Translations under genes and position numbers: made by a program
From: Hypholoma sublateritium FD-334 SS-4
Lineage: Eukaryota > Basidiomycota > Agaricomycetes > Agaricales > Strophariaceae
NCBI GenBank assembly: GCA_000827495.1
Contig: KN817576.1
Span: forward strand, 184,615 to 248,614
Length of the DNA: 64,000 nucleotides
Direction: 5' to 3'
The notes under the pieces: generated by a model
The model's input: only the letters and a program-made list of their open reading frames with translations
The model's database searches: none
Told to the model about the DNA's origin: nothing
Shown here: piece by piece, positions 11,175 to 25,418 of the stretch
How positions within the stretch are numbered: position 1 is the first letter of the stretch
How the letters are laid out: the number at the start of each line of letters is the position of its first letter

Positions 11175-13185
11175 TCAAAATGACGAGCTGGCAGCATGAC
11201 GCCTAGCTTCGCTTTCGTTTCGTTTGANACTCTTCTTGACCTCTTGGTTCCAGTCAGTGCCAAGCCATACCACCATATATTCACCTATTCCAACTATAAA
11301 GAGCGCGACCACTTGACCTAGTTTTGTCGAGTTGNATTAATCGATGCCAACATATCTGCGAAATATTACTGACCGATCCAGAGNCCCTGTAATCCGAGAT
11401 GGGTTTTGGGGTGGAACGCCAAGGTGATACCCATCGGTAGCGCGAGCACATAATACGCGACTATGTTAAAGAACGCCCCAAGATGTTGCCTCCCTGGTGC
11501 ATTATGCGTGAACTTCGATAATAAATAACAAGAACCAGACACTTACCTTGACCGCGCAAAACTCCGCCACATGAGCCTGCGAGGCCATCTGCGACCTGGA
11601 AAGAGGCGACGAGCGGCATCACTTTGCTCACGAGGACAACAACGTCCCTGTCGTCGCTGAACAATAGCCCGTACACCTGAAATTTTGTTTACAGTCAGTT
11701 GTTTCATGGGAAGAGCTGATGAGCCGCACGTCTTTAAATGCGATCATTATGGCCATCACAATAACACCAACGATAACGCTGAGGAGTGCTGACGCATGCG
11801 CAGCGTGCTTAGCGCCGGTTGCAGAGCGCGATCCGATAAGATTCCCAACCCGGGTCGATGCAGCTACACCAATACCGAAAGGAAGGGTATTGAGGACTAT
11901 TACGTGTAACGTGAGTACGTAGGTGCAAGTTCCACGGCACAGGAAACGTACTTTGATCTGTCGTCATGATGATAGACTGCGCAGCGAGGGGAACCTCCCC
12001 GAGGCGTCCTGCCGCCAATGCTACGATTTCGAAAGCCGCCCTATGCCAATTCAGATTTTTTTTCGTTATGGCTATATTTTTGCTCACCATTCTGTGCCGA
12101 CCATGAGGATACCCGGGATCGCGAGTTTGAGAAATTCGTAGCAACTTCCGGGATTGAGGACGGCCATTACCTGAATTCCACCCCACGTCTCATTTCGTTT
12201 GTGAGTAGGCGAAAAGAAAGTAAAAATGATGAGGAATATGAAGCATAGCCAATACGTTATCGAGACCGCAACTGGGGACCCCAAAAGTCCGAGCGGTGTG
12301 TAATGGATGAGATAAATGTTGAGTAATATGTTGATAGGCGAGACGATGATGAGAATTATCGTAGATGCTCCCATAATCCCTAGATTTGAGGGTGGTCAAG
12401 CCAAGATGTAAAATATAGTAAAGATTTCTCTGACCTTGACATTGTAAGTATTTCTTGAGGCTTTCGAAGCCTACATAACCAGGAGCGCCTAAAATCAGGA
12501 CGCGTAGGAATATTTGCACGTCTCTTGCCAAATGGTCGGGCTGGCCAAATGCGAGGAGAATAGGCTCCATATATGCCCAGAAAAAGCCGACAGGTATAAG
12601 GAGAACCCAGAGTATGATAAGGCACCGCTGAAAGTGAACAGACAAATCGGTTTTACGGCTGCCACCGGTATATGCTTGCGAGCCGAGGGTATCCAGTGCT
12701 GTCGTTCCTCCCAATGCCACAATCCATCCTAAACGAAGTCGTGGGATCGGGGGTCAACAAGAGAGATCGCAAGAGACTCGCCAGTTACGAAGGCGAGCAT
12801 TAACGAGAATGCCGCGACGGATAACTCATTCGGCCCCAGGCGTCCAGCGATTACAATAGAGGCAGTCTGGATGGAATTCTGTAGGATATACGAAAGGATG
12901 ACTGGATCGATCGTGTAATTAGCAACTCTGTGTGCCGACCATCCGTTGACACGACGTACTAGGAACTGAGTCCCAGAGGAGAGACCCAAAAAGTTTGAAG
13001 TCCAGATGCGCCGCCGCCGCGCCGTCGTGTGGGAGAGCAGTTTCCTGATCGGGTAAGTGGACTTGGGGGGTCGACGACGAGCGCTCGGCGAGTGTGGGTC
13101 CATGGTAATCTTCGCCAACACCTGAAAGGAGGGGAGTGGTTTCCATTGGAGGTGGGATGGGAGGAGGCATTGCGGTGGGGGGCAT
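11175..13185 (-). CDS. MATE-family multidrug/toxin extrusion transporter
   Basis: Minus strand, ATG at 13185 ([20 protein letters not shown]), stop at 11175-11177. After a cytosolic Pro-rich N-terminus, the spliced product reads [84 protein letters not shown], then [48 protein letters not shown] and [15 protein letters not shown], ending near [12 protein letters not shown]. This is the usual 12-helix layout of fungal MATE exporters, which expel cationic compounds by antiport, typically at the plasma membrane or vacuole. The intron at 12729-12781 uses a GC donor (G|GCGAGT) to give T|GWIVALGG. It is divergent from the ureohydrolase at 13656 with only 470 bp between the two ATGs. Confidence 0.93.
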
Positions 13186-13585
13186 GGGATATTTGGTTCT
13201 GTGGCAGTGGAAATTTTGCTTCCGCTTTTTACTTTCCGCCTCCACCCGCCCAGTTATTTATCAGCGCACAACAGGGGTTTACGGCCCCCAAATATCGTCT
13301 GTAATTTGTCACCCACGACGTCCACCTTAGGGGCCTTCTCTATCAAGGCTGAGTCCGTGTATCTTATCATTCGACGATCATCTCAGAATCTCGATAAGTC
13401 AAATTTCACAAACCTTGTGGAGTCCCCATCACCTCAAGGCAAACACGAAGTAGAATAATGCTATAATCTTCCATTTTTTCCCGCTGTTATTTGGTGCCGT
13501 CACCCCGAATTTCAGACTCGTGGTCATGAGGCGGTTATCTTTGTCACTCCATCCTTTTCCAGACGTTTCTGCGGTCTCAGTTTCT

Positions 13586-13594
13586 CATAAAAGG
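13586..13594 (+). promoter_or_regulatory. TATA-like box of the ureohydrolase gene
   Basis: cataaaagg lies about 65 bp upstream of the ATG at 13656, inside the 470-bp divergent promoter shared with the MATE gene. The same interval has three HGATAR-type GATA-factor motifs (about 13340, 13364 and 13535, all on the minus strand), only slightly more than expected by chance. Confidence 0.4.
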
Positions 13595-13655
13595 CCAATC
13601 AAGCATGTCATAGCTCGTCAGACCAGATCCCCTTCTAAATTCCCGCTTTCACCAC

Positions 13656-15418
13656 ATGCAGCTCCTTTTTACCACCGTCTTCGCGGCCGTCGTCCTTTTG
13701 GGGAGCGCCCACGACCTTCACGATGATCAAATCCCCCTAGGATATGTTAGGTTCCCTATGGAATCTACATACCGCTCTAGGAATGGGGAAGGTATGCTAT
13801 ATTGTAATAATACACCTTCGAGAGCTGACCTTCTAACAGTTACAGCTGATGCAATATTCTCTGGCATTACCACGTTCGCCAAGCTTCCTTGGGTACAGTG
13901 TCTCACGAGAGAAAGCACGATACCCTTTGATATTGCATTCATCGGCGCTCCTTTTGTGAGTCCATGGTAATTCACTTTGTATCCTATTCTGATGAATCTG
14001 GTAGGACACCGGTACAAGCTACAGGCCGGGGGCACGTTTTGGACCAGGTAAGTCAAGATCCTAATTATCAGAATGCGCGCCTAACGTGAGATTTTATCAA
14101 GCTGGTATTCGGGCAGGGTCACGTCGACTCACCCTGTACGGCGGTTACAATGTCCCTCTCGAGGTTAATCCTTTCAACGCCGGCTTGAGTATTGTCGACT
14201 GCGGCGATATCCCAGTAACGTAAATCCAGTTTTTATCTAGAGGAATTTTCGCTGACGGTACCCGTCAGGCCATACGACAACAAGTTTGCCATCCAGCAGA
14301 TTGAAGATGGCCACAAAGAATTGCTTCACCGTGAAGCGTACTCGCCCCTAGGGAACGATTCGGTCACGGGCGAAAAGCTTTTTCCTATCTCTATTGATGG
14401 GAAAAATCACCCTCGGATTATTACCCTTGGTGGCGATCATACGATTGTTTTGCCCCTCTTGCGATCAATCTACTCCGCATATGGACCCATATCTGTGATC
14501 CACTTTGACTCTCATCTCGGTACGCTCTCCAGATTGACTTCTTTTGCTAGTTGTGGTCCTCAGCTTAGTTCTATAGACACATGGAAGCCGTCCGTATTCG
14601 GTGGGGCTCCATCCGCGCAAGCCGCCATAAACCATGGGACCTATTTTTACTGGGCCAGCCAGGAGGGTTTAATCAGCAACGGAACATCCATTGCAAGTGT
14701 CTTCTCTATTTTTATCCCGCCTTCACTGGTCTACATGCTCGAGAAGCTTTGATCCTAGTTCGTTCTTTTCACAGCACGGGGCCATCAGGACAACTTTGTC
14801 TGGTCCGGAAGACTACGAAAACGACGACGATGCGGGCTTCAAGCGAATTGAAGCGCGGGAAATCGACACAATAGGTGAAGACAAATGTTAATTCGAATTG
14901 CATCGAGGAGAACGCTTAACGTTGCCTCACCGTGTAGGAACGGACGGTATAATCAAGAAAATACGCGAGACTGTGGGAGACGGTCCTGTATACCTGTCAA
15001 TTGATGTGAGCTTGAAATTCCTACTGTTTGCACTACCGACACGATACTCATGTTCTGCCAGATTGACTCCATAGATCCNGCGTTCGCTCCNGCTACCGGT
15101 ACACCCGAAACGGGGGGGTGGTCCACCCGAGAGCTCCGTACGATTCTTCGCGGTCTTGACGGTCTTCACATCGTCTCAGCAGACATCGTCGAAGTGGCGC
15201 CTGCGTATGACACCAATGCGGAGTTGACAACTATGGTATGTGGCGTCCACATCCAGATCAGTTCTCAGGCTCATTACGCCCCAAAATAGGCCGCGGCAGA
15301 TGTAAGTGGGCGCCAGATCACTGCATGGCTGCAGCTCATGGTCTGCCTTGCATTCTAGGTTCTTTTCGAGGTCCTGAGCGTTATGGCAAAGACCCCGTTA
15401 GGTAAGGTAATGGTATGA
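13656..15418 (+). CDS. Secreted agmatinase-like ureohydrolase
   Basis: Plus strand, at least nine exons, ATG at 13656 and TGA at 15416-15418. An N-terminal signal peptide ([20 protein letters not shown]) is followed by a full ureohydrolase fold: [42 protein letters not shown] (restored by removing the intron after HL), a conserved Asn/His region, SIDIDSIDPAFAPATGTPE and [26 protein letters not shown]. These hold the expected His and Asp ligands of the binuclear manganese site. The family hydrolyses guanidino compounds to urea plus an amine. GTPETGGW favours the agmatinase/guanidinobutyrase side over arginase, but the substrate is not provable here. One exon is only 12 nt (15290-15301). The permease gene at 15851 is convergent. 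Confidence 0.92.
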
Positions 15419-15850
15419 CGAGTTTTACACGGTTGCCGGTGATTCAGACATGAGGCGCGTGATGCTGCAATCTCTGGAAATTGTAGTTTCCATTGAAATT
15501 CAATGTTTTTCTCTATTTCCCTCCTTCATCACTCCTAAATGCGTATAAGTCTACCAAAGCTCCGGTCCAATGCTCGTATTTTGTATCGACAGATCTCTGG
15601 AGCGTACATGTTCGATGTAATGTTTCTTTTTATTTCAATGCAAATATGTCATTTCTGTTTTGTCATGAGGTTACCCCATCTACCATTCAAACCGCGTTTG
15701 GCGTTTGCCTGACAGTGGCTTATCACATTAAATTTTGATTAGGAAGTAGCTTGGGAGGTCCCACACGTTGGAAAAGAAGTCNAGGTAGGTCATTACAATC
15801 TCACGGAATACTACTAGCTTAAATTAATATTTGCCAGTCAAGATATCGAC
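15419..15850. other. Convergent 3' spacer
   Basis: 3' ends of the ureohydrolase (plus) and permease (minus) genes. AT-rich, with no supported coding or RNA feature. Confidence 0.5.
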
Positions 15851-17914
15851 TACGCCCTCTCTTTGTCTAATGACACAGAGGACGAGGTCGGCACTTCGTC
15901 AATAGTCCTCACGGGGCCTATGAACCATTTCCTAGCTGAAAATATCCAACTCAAGGAGGCAAATATGAAAACACCCATGATTATCACCACGGAGTAATCT
16001 GCTCCAATATTAGCGATGGGAGCCGCACGGCTAAAGGTTACTCACTGATCTCGTCTGCCGTGACCTTCTGGCCTGGTGGGAAAAAGAGGAAGATCACAAC
16101 GAAGGATACCCATGCAACAGCGATAGCTCCAATGGGCGTTGACCAGCGTCCGAGGCTGAACGGTCCTGGAACCAACTTGTCCCTCCCGTAAGTGATCCGA
16201 AGAAATATTGGGGCTGCATAAGAGGTATACAGCCCAATAACTGAGGAGCTGTCGTAGACGGTTAGCATTCTCGGGCAGAAATATGCCAGGGAATGGGTAC
16301 CTGGCGAGCGAAGTCAAGGCAGTTTCCGAGAACCCCAACACACCGCACACAGATGCGACAGCAATAACAAACCAGACAGCGTTCACAGGTGTCTGTGTAT
16401 AGCNGTTCATTCTCTTCAAGTACCGNGATCCTGGGAGTGCGTTGTCCNGTGCGAATGNAAATACAACCCGGGAAGCATCAACTGCTTGGGCAGCGCCGGT
16501 CACGTACTGGAATTGAATTAATGCCTGTNNCNGCTAGCATAAATTTAAGGGTTCTCACCTGGACGACTATAATCAATGACCATATCGCTAGCATACCATG
16601 TTTTCCCAAGACGTTGAGAAATACTTGACCCATGAAGAGCGGAAGGCGCGAGNTNAAAATATCATCCACGGACGGAATTGCAAAGGATGTGGCAATCAGC
16701 AAAATCCATCCTATGGTTGCGGTTGCAATTACCGAAACCATAATTGCCAGAGGAGCTGCGCTAGCTGCGTTTGCCGTTTCCTCTGAGATATGCGCCGCAG
16801 AATCGTCTNTAAAGTTNAAGAGGCTCGCATCACCGAGACGCGGTTAAAGGGTCAAGTATNCCTACAACCCGTTAATGTCCACATAGGCGCCGTAAACGCN
16901 AATACGAAAGCCCATCCATCTATTGCAGTTGAACACAANGCTAAATATGTAAATGGATGACTCACTATTACTCCATCCAGAGCTGTTCTCATATTGAGTG
17001 AATGCCTGAGCCGTTGTGGCTCGTTTGCCTTCCGAGAGCACGAGGAGAGAAACGATTGCAGCAATCGATGTACCAACTGTTGAAAGTTAGCTGTATGAGA
17101 CGAGCAACATTTATTGGGGACTTTCCAGTTACAGCTGCGTAGAACAGATTCAAACGTGCGAGAATACTGGTGGCGGACGAGCACACTATTCCGTGTGAGA
17201 AGAGGATCGCCAGCAATATGCCAAATGTCGCGCCAGTAGACATGATCACCGCGCCGTCGGTGCTTACTGCTATCGCCGTAGTGATCATCTGCGCGCAGGT
17301 AAAATCGATCCCGCAGACGAGGGTCACCTGTCCAGTGATGTTTGCCCAACCTGTGATCCAGCTAGCGAGAGCAGAGTATTTCGGGGGAGCCAATCTGGCT
17401 GAGAAATAATAGAGCCCAGCACTCGTTCTACAGATATCAGCTCAGTGAACTCGATTCAATCCCATCCTCACCAAATAGGGCACTCACGGCATCGACGATG
17501 CTAACTCAGCCATCGAAAGGGCGACGAACATGACGAAACAGCATGGTATTAGCCAGCCGAAAACCATTCCAACGTGTCCTCCTAGTCACAAAAGCCTTAT
17601 CAAATAGTTGAACACCAAACATATCGTACTCACCATTGACCAGACCAAATGACAACGTTGACGACACGCTNGCAATAACTCCCATGATCGAAAANGCAAA
17701 GGAAATGGTCTCTAGACGCTGACATACGTCGAACAGATGAGACAATCATAGAAATAGTCNAAGTGGCCATGCATACCGAGAACTCACGGCGAAATTCGCT
17801 CTTGTAGCCCAGTTCGGCGAGCTTCGCATCGTCGGCGCGGATGATGGACTGTGTATCNGTATGTTGTTCCACACTGATGGCGTTGGCCTCATACTTTTCT
17901 GATTTAGTATCCAT
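15851..17914 (-). CDS. APC-family amino-acid/GABA-type permease
   Basis: Minus strand, ATG at 17914 (MDTKSEKYEANAISVEQH), TAG at 15851-15853. The hydrophilic N-terminus (LAELGYKSEFRREFS) precedes about twelve transmembrane segments. Diagnostic pieces include ETISF.FSIMGVI, LAPPKYSALASWITGWANITGQVTL, DGWAFV.AFTAPMWTLTGYDSAAHISEET (the last part joined across an intron), SVIATATIGWILLIATSFAIP, YVTGAAQAVDASRVVFAFARDNALPG and PVNAVWFVIAVASV. The AHISEET signature is typical of fungal UGA4/choline-type permeases of the APC superfamily, which import amino acids, GABA or choline. The C-terminus is NYSVVIIMGVFIFASLSW plus a short acidic tail. Several single Ns occur. It lies between the ureohydrolase and the CE4 gene, consistent with uptake of a nitrogen source. 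Confidence 0.93.
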
Positions 17915-18628
17915 GACTGGTCGCCGGGTTGAAAAGGCGCTCGGGATTCCAAGAGAGCGTTGGTGTAGGCACTAACTAGTAACAAAATAAGTCGGTGGTT
18001 TGGCAGAGTTCGACGAGCGCTCCTTAATTATTAATCCAGACTTGGTTGCTCCCAGGTCGTGGTACTTTCCGATACACCGCATGGAGCATACGAGATTGCG
18101 AAGGCATTTTCGAAATCAAAAAGGATTTATGCCCAGAAGTTGCCAAGATGTGCTCCAAAACTGTGCCATGGTTGGGAGAAGAAAGCCACATGGGGAACGA
18201 GCGTTAACGAACCGTCACCGAATTCAGAATTCCTTCTCACACGGTCACTGAATATCTATTTTTAGCTCCTAACGAATCTACTCCTCTGCGGTCCTACAAT
18301 CAAACTGATAACCTGAAGTCTCTCAAAATACCTATCGTGATCCAAGTTATCAACGTCAATATCTGGGCACGAAATTGAGTGTTCTACGGCGATGTATATA
18401 TTGGTTTTTTTTGAGTCCGAAGCTGGACCGATGCCACATATGTATCACAGGTGAGAGCTTGGTGCTATCAAAGCCCGATAACAAGAATAAATTGAACAAA
18501 ATCTATATATCTCCGGTATCAGCGATATGTAAAAGCAACCANGACGTGAACTGACCGCAGTCGACCGCCCATTCAGGTGCTTGGGCTCTCTCGNGCATAA
18601 TCTNTCTATCTCCTTTGAACAGCTGATC
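17915..18628. promoter_or_regulatory. Divergent promoter between permease and CE4 genes
   Basis: About 710 bp separate the two divergent starts. The stretch is AT-rich with a few TGATAA/AGATAG motifs (near 18308, 18347 and 18606) that would suit GATA nitrogen regulators but are not clearly above chance. No open frame with coding character. Confidence 0.4.
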
Positions 18629-20415
18629 ATGCCCGCCAAACGAGTGCTTATCGGGTTTGGAGTAGACGTAGACGCAGTGGCAGGATGGTAGGTCACTCAA
18701 AGNGTCAATCATTGAACGCGGCCTTCTTCAATCTGCTCTTCCATTTCAAATGGTTGACTTGGCGTTTTCTAGGTTAGGTTCCTACGGAGGCGAAGATTCT
18801 CCTCTTGATATTTCCAGAGTAATCATTTTGAGCATCTAAAGCGGGATTCATACCCTACTCACNTGCCAAAAATACAGGGAATGTACGCGGGGGAGGTTGG
18901 AGTCCCTCGCCTACTAAAATTGTTCAAGAAATATGGAATCCAAACGACATGGTTTATTCCAGGCGAGCTTTATTACGGAGTGTCAACAACACGGTTTGAC
19001 AACATGACGGTATTCAGGCCATAGTCTGGAAACCTTCCCAGAGCAGATGAAGCTAGTGAGAGATGCAGGCCATGAACTGTGAGTTGCTCAGAACATCTGA
19101 CGGAAAACCCACAATTAATTTGCCACCGTTCTCTGCCAGAGGACTGCACGGTTACTCACATGAGGTATTTGATATTTTTTTGGTTCTTGCCATGTAATCA
19201 CTTTCACTTTCGTGTACTGATATAATTATAATTCTTAAGAATCCCGTGGAAATGACCGTGAATCAACAGAAAGATATATTGGATCACACATACGCCCTGC
19301 TGACAGACTTTAATCATGGTGTGCCGCCGAAGGTACTCACTTCGACATCAATCAATGACTCGAGGTTGTCATGACCTTGCAAAATATTAGGGAAGCGTAG
19401 CCCCTTGGTGGGAGACAAGCAAGGAAGGCACAGATATTTTACTCGATAAAGGAATTGAATATGGTGTGTTTCTACGTCGTATCATGCTTCGTGCGCCGCA
19501 CTCAATTTTTTTGTAGACCACTCTAGTATGGCACACGAGTATGATTTTCTTTATGCGCAGCTCATTACATACTATACACTGCTTACATTCTGCAAGCTGT
19601 CAGGCATTCTATATGCGAGACGAAGACTCATGGACAAAGATTGATTATTCTGCAAAAGCGGAATCCTGGATGAAGCCTCTCAGGAAGGGCAACGAGACCG
19701 GCCTTGTCTGCATTCCGGCCAATTGGTTAGTCACGGCCACCAGGCGACCTCAGCATAAGTTTGTTGCGCAGTCTTATTGGATACTTATATATTCCTCCTC
19801 AGGTATCTCGACGATCTACCTCCAATGATGTAATGAACAATGGCATCGTTGTCGTCTCTGAATCACTCTTACATTCAGATAGGTTCATAAAATCGAGCCC
19901 TAATTCTCATGGCTGGGTGAGTGGATATAAATAGATCTGGCCCGCATAAACTTGGCATAAACGTCTATTTTTGTATAGGTAAATTCCAGGGACGTAGAAC
20001 AGCTCTGGAAGGACACATTCACGTACTGCTACAGGTATCAACATTTATCACAGAATAATTCACTCGCATTGACAAAATCTATAGGGAAGAAGAAGAATTC
20101 ATATTCCCCATCACCATTCATCCGGATGTCAGTGGGTAAGTGAAAACTCATATTGCAACCTTCTAGAAATGCTATCTCTTTTGCTGACCCCCCCATTCGA
20201 GTCGCCCACACGTTTTGCTAATGCTGGTGTGTACGATATTGAAATTAAAATTTCTCAGAAACTAATGTTTCCTCCAACAGGAGCGCTTCATCGAATGGGT
20301 CAACACCCACGATAACATTCACTGGGTACCCCTAATTTCAATGGCGGAAGAGTTTAGAAGCAAGAATCCACCGGCCCTCGGAGCAAAGATGCCGCTGGGG
20401 AAGTTCAGGCAATAA
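18629..20415 (+). CDS. CE4 polysaccharide deacetylase-like (HpPgdA/PuuE-type) hydrolase
   Basis: Plus strand with about a dozen short exons, ATG at 18629, TAA at 20413-20415. The spliced product reads [159 protein letters not shown]. The Asp of GVDVD and the two His of LHGYSHE are the metal ligands expected for CE4 enzymes. The overall pattern matches the cytosolic HpPgdA-like subgroup, related to PuuE allantoinase, rather than secreted chitin deacetylases, and no signal peptide is present. The intron at 18963-19017 uses a GC donor. It acts on an amide bond; the substrate is unknown. Confidence 0.9.
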
Positions 20416-20779
20416 ACAAGAAATGATTAATTCCAAATCAAATCCTCACTATATTTTTTCGTTGAATTATTCATTTCCGTATTGCCATGAGATTGACAGC
20501 TGTTCTAACAACGCTGTTTACTTAGACACACCAAAAGAAAGTCGAAACTTGCGAAAACCTTCTCTCGAGCTTCTATGTGATCATTGAACCGAATATATTG
20601 CCTGGCCGGCCGACTTCACGCGCTGATATCGAATGATAAACGTTCTTGCTAAGCTGCGTTTTCTGTAGGTGTCCAGGGTTTAACACAGCTCGAAACGAGA
20701 AGTTGGCTCCTTTTAACTTATATAACTAACACCACGATAGTAGAAACTGGTATACGTTCCTTCATCCACATCTTGTCAA
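20416..20779. promoter_or_regulatory. 5' flank of the 20780 gene, with TATA-like tract
   Basis: Holds ttaacttatataactaac about 60 bp before the ATG at 20780, a good TATA candidate. Nothing else recognised. Confidence 0.4.
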
Positions 20780-21602
20780 ATGAGTGAGGAACATTCCTTT
20801 GTGCCAATACGCGAAGTCCTGATCGTTCTCAACACACTTACCACCACAGAGCTGCAACACGTTATATCTCTAAGCGCTGTCATCGCGGGAACTTTGATCT
20901 CAGCCTCAGGCTTCCACCTCACCCCCATAGGCGCCTGTAAGTACCGCGGCTCTGATTCTGAATCTGCGCGCCGCATAGCCTGGTCTGACGCGCGACCATC
21001 CTTGTTCCACAGTTTCTCTCCTCCTAGCCATCGCAGTAAGGATTGCGTCTGGCTTCATCCCCTTCACATTTGTCGGCGCCGTGATCTTCCTATCCAGTAC
21101 ACCTGCTAGTGCCGCAGAAAACTATAAAAAGGAAACTCATTTCGCTGGCTCTGACCATGAATACACAAACTATATAGCACGGGTGGCTGGAGGGGATCCC
21201 CAGCTTAACGTTGTAGCAGCCATGGGCGCCACAGTACCAAAGGCTCCAGGGCCCCAGGATTTCTCCGGGAGCATCGCCGTAAACGCTTTAAAAGTCCTGC
21301 ACGCCGACGTCAGTGCTTCTCATGGGCAACATGGCCAGCAGGTGTCTGCTAACGGTCAGGTAGACATACCTTTACCAATGGGCGACGGCTCTAAGATGTC
21401 CTTGGGCGCTCGCACCAGTGAATACTTCCCAAAAGGCGCTGGATCGCAGTCGTTCCATGATGACCGGGCACATGCTGCCCTTGAATTCAACAAAAATCTG
21501 CCACACGGAGGGGCGCTAACTTTTCGAGGAGGAGCCGAGTTCCCTCGTGGCGGTGACGCGCAGCCATTTGTTGGTGTTCAATACCGATTCCCGTTTAATT
21601 GA
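20780..21602 (+). CDS. Unrecognised two-TM protein with Gly/beta-rich C-terminal domain
   Basis: Two exons: 20780 to about 20937, then from about 21027 to 21602. The intron (GTAAGT..CTCCTAG) joins PIGA|SIAVRIASGF in frame. The product is about 240 residues. A short cytosolic N-terminus (MSEEHSFVPIREVL) leads to two hydrophobic segments (ISLSAVIAGTLISASGFHL and SGFIPFTFVGAVIFLSS). A polar C-terminal domain of about 155 residues follows, rich in Gly, Ala, His and alternating hydrophobic/polar positions, ending HAALEFNKNLPHGGALTFRGGAEF and FVGVQYRFPFN. That ending resembles beta-hairpin repeats of attacin-like or barrel-like proteins in texture only; I do not recognise the family. No cysteines occur in the C-terminal domain. 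Coding status is supported by the clean splice, the long uninterrupted frame and the upstream TATA. Confidence 0.7.
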
Positions 21603-24980
<3,378 letters not shown>

Positions 24981-25418
24981 GATGATTGTATAGGTGTTGT
25001 AGGGGATATGTGGGGGGAGCGGAGCAAATCGCTCTTGTAATATAAGGGTAGGAGCTGAGTGGACGCGCGTCCTTGTGTGGGGACATCAACGCCTCTCAAC
25101 AACACAGCCAAACTCATTATACACGTGTCGGCCCCGGTTCCGGCCTTCCCGCTCCTTCGACTGCTTTCCTTGATTACACACCTTCGAATGCTCTACCAGA
25201 TAAATGTACCAGGCTCTGCCTCACTGGTTACAAATATTCGGCCAGTCTGTGCTAAGGTCGACTCAGTGGACACTGGAGTCGTGAAACAACTAGAACGTTC
25301 TCCTTCATTTTTCACAGTACCACGCGGACGAGACCAAATTAGCAGCCACGTATACAGTGAACAAGTAGGTGAGTACGGGCATGTTGAAAGCAAATACATA
25401 CAGGCTCTGTAATCTGCA
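24981..25418. other. Spacer with CDC48 promoter
   Basis: About 440 bp between the CDC48 start and the stop of the cofactor B gene, same strand. No supported coding content. Confidence 0.45.

Noticed and set aside
13186..18628. GATA-factor sites as proof of nitrogen control
   Set aside because: The number of HGATAR motifs in the two divergent promoters is only slightly above chance expectation.
20780..21602. Naming this protein an attacin
   Set aside because: The resemblance is in composition and strand pattern only; no signature residues could be confirmed.
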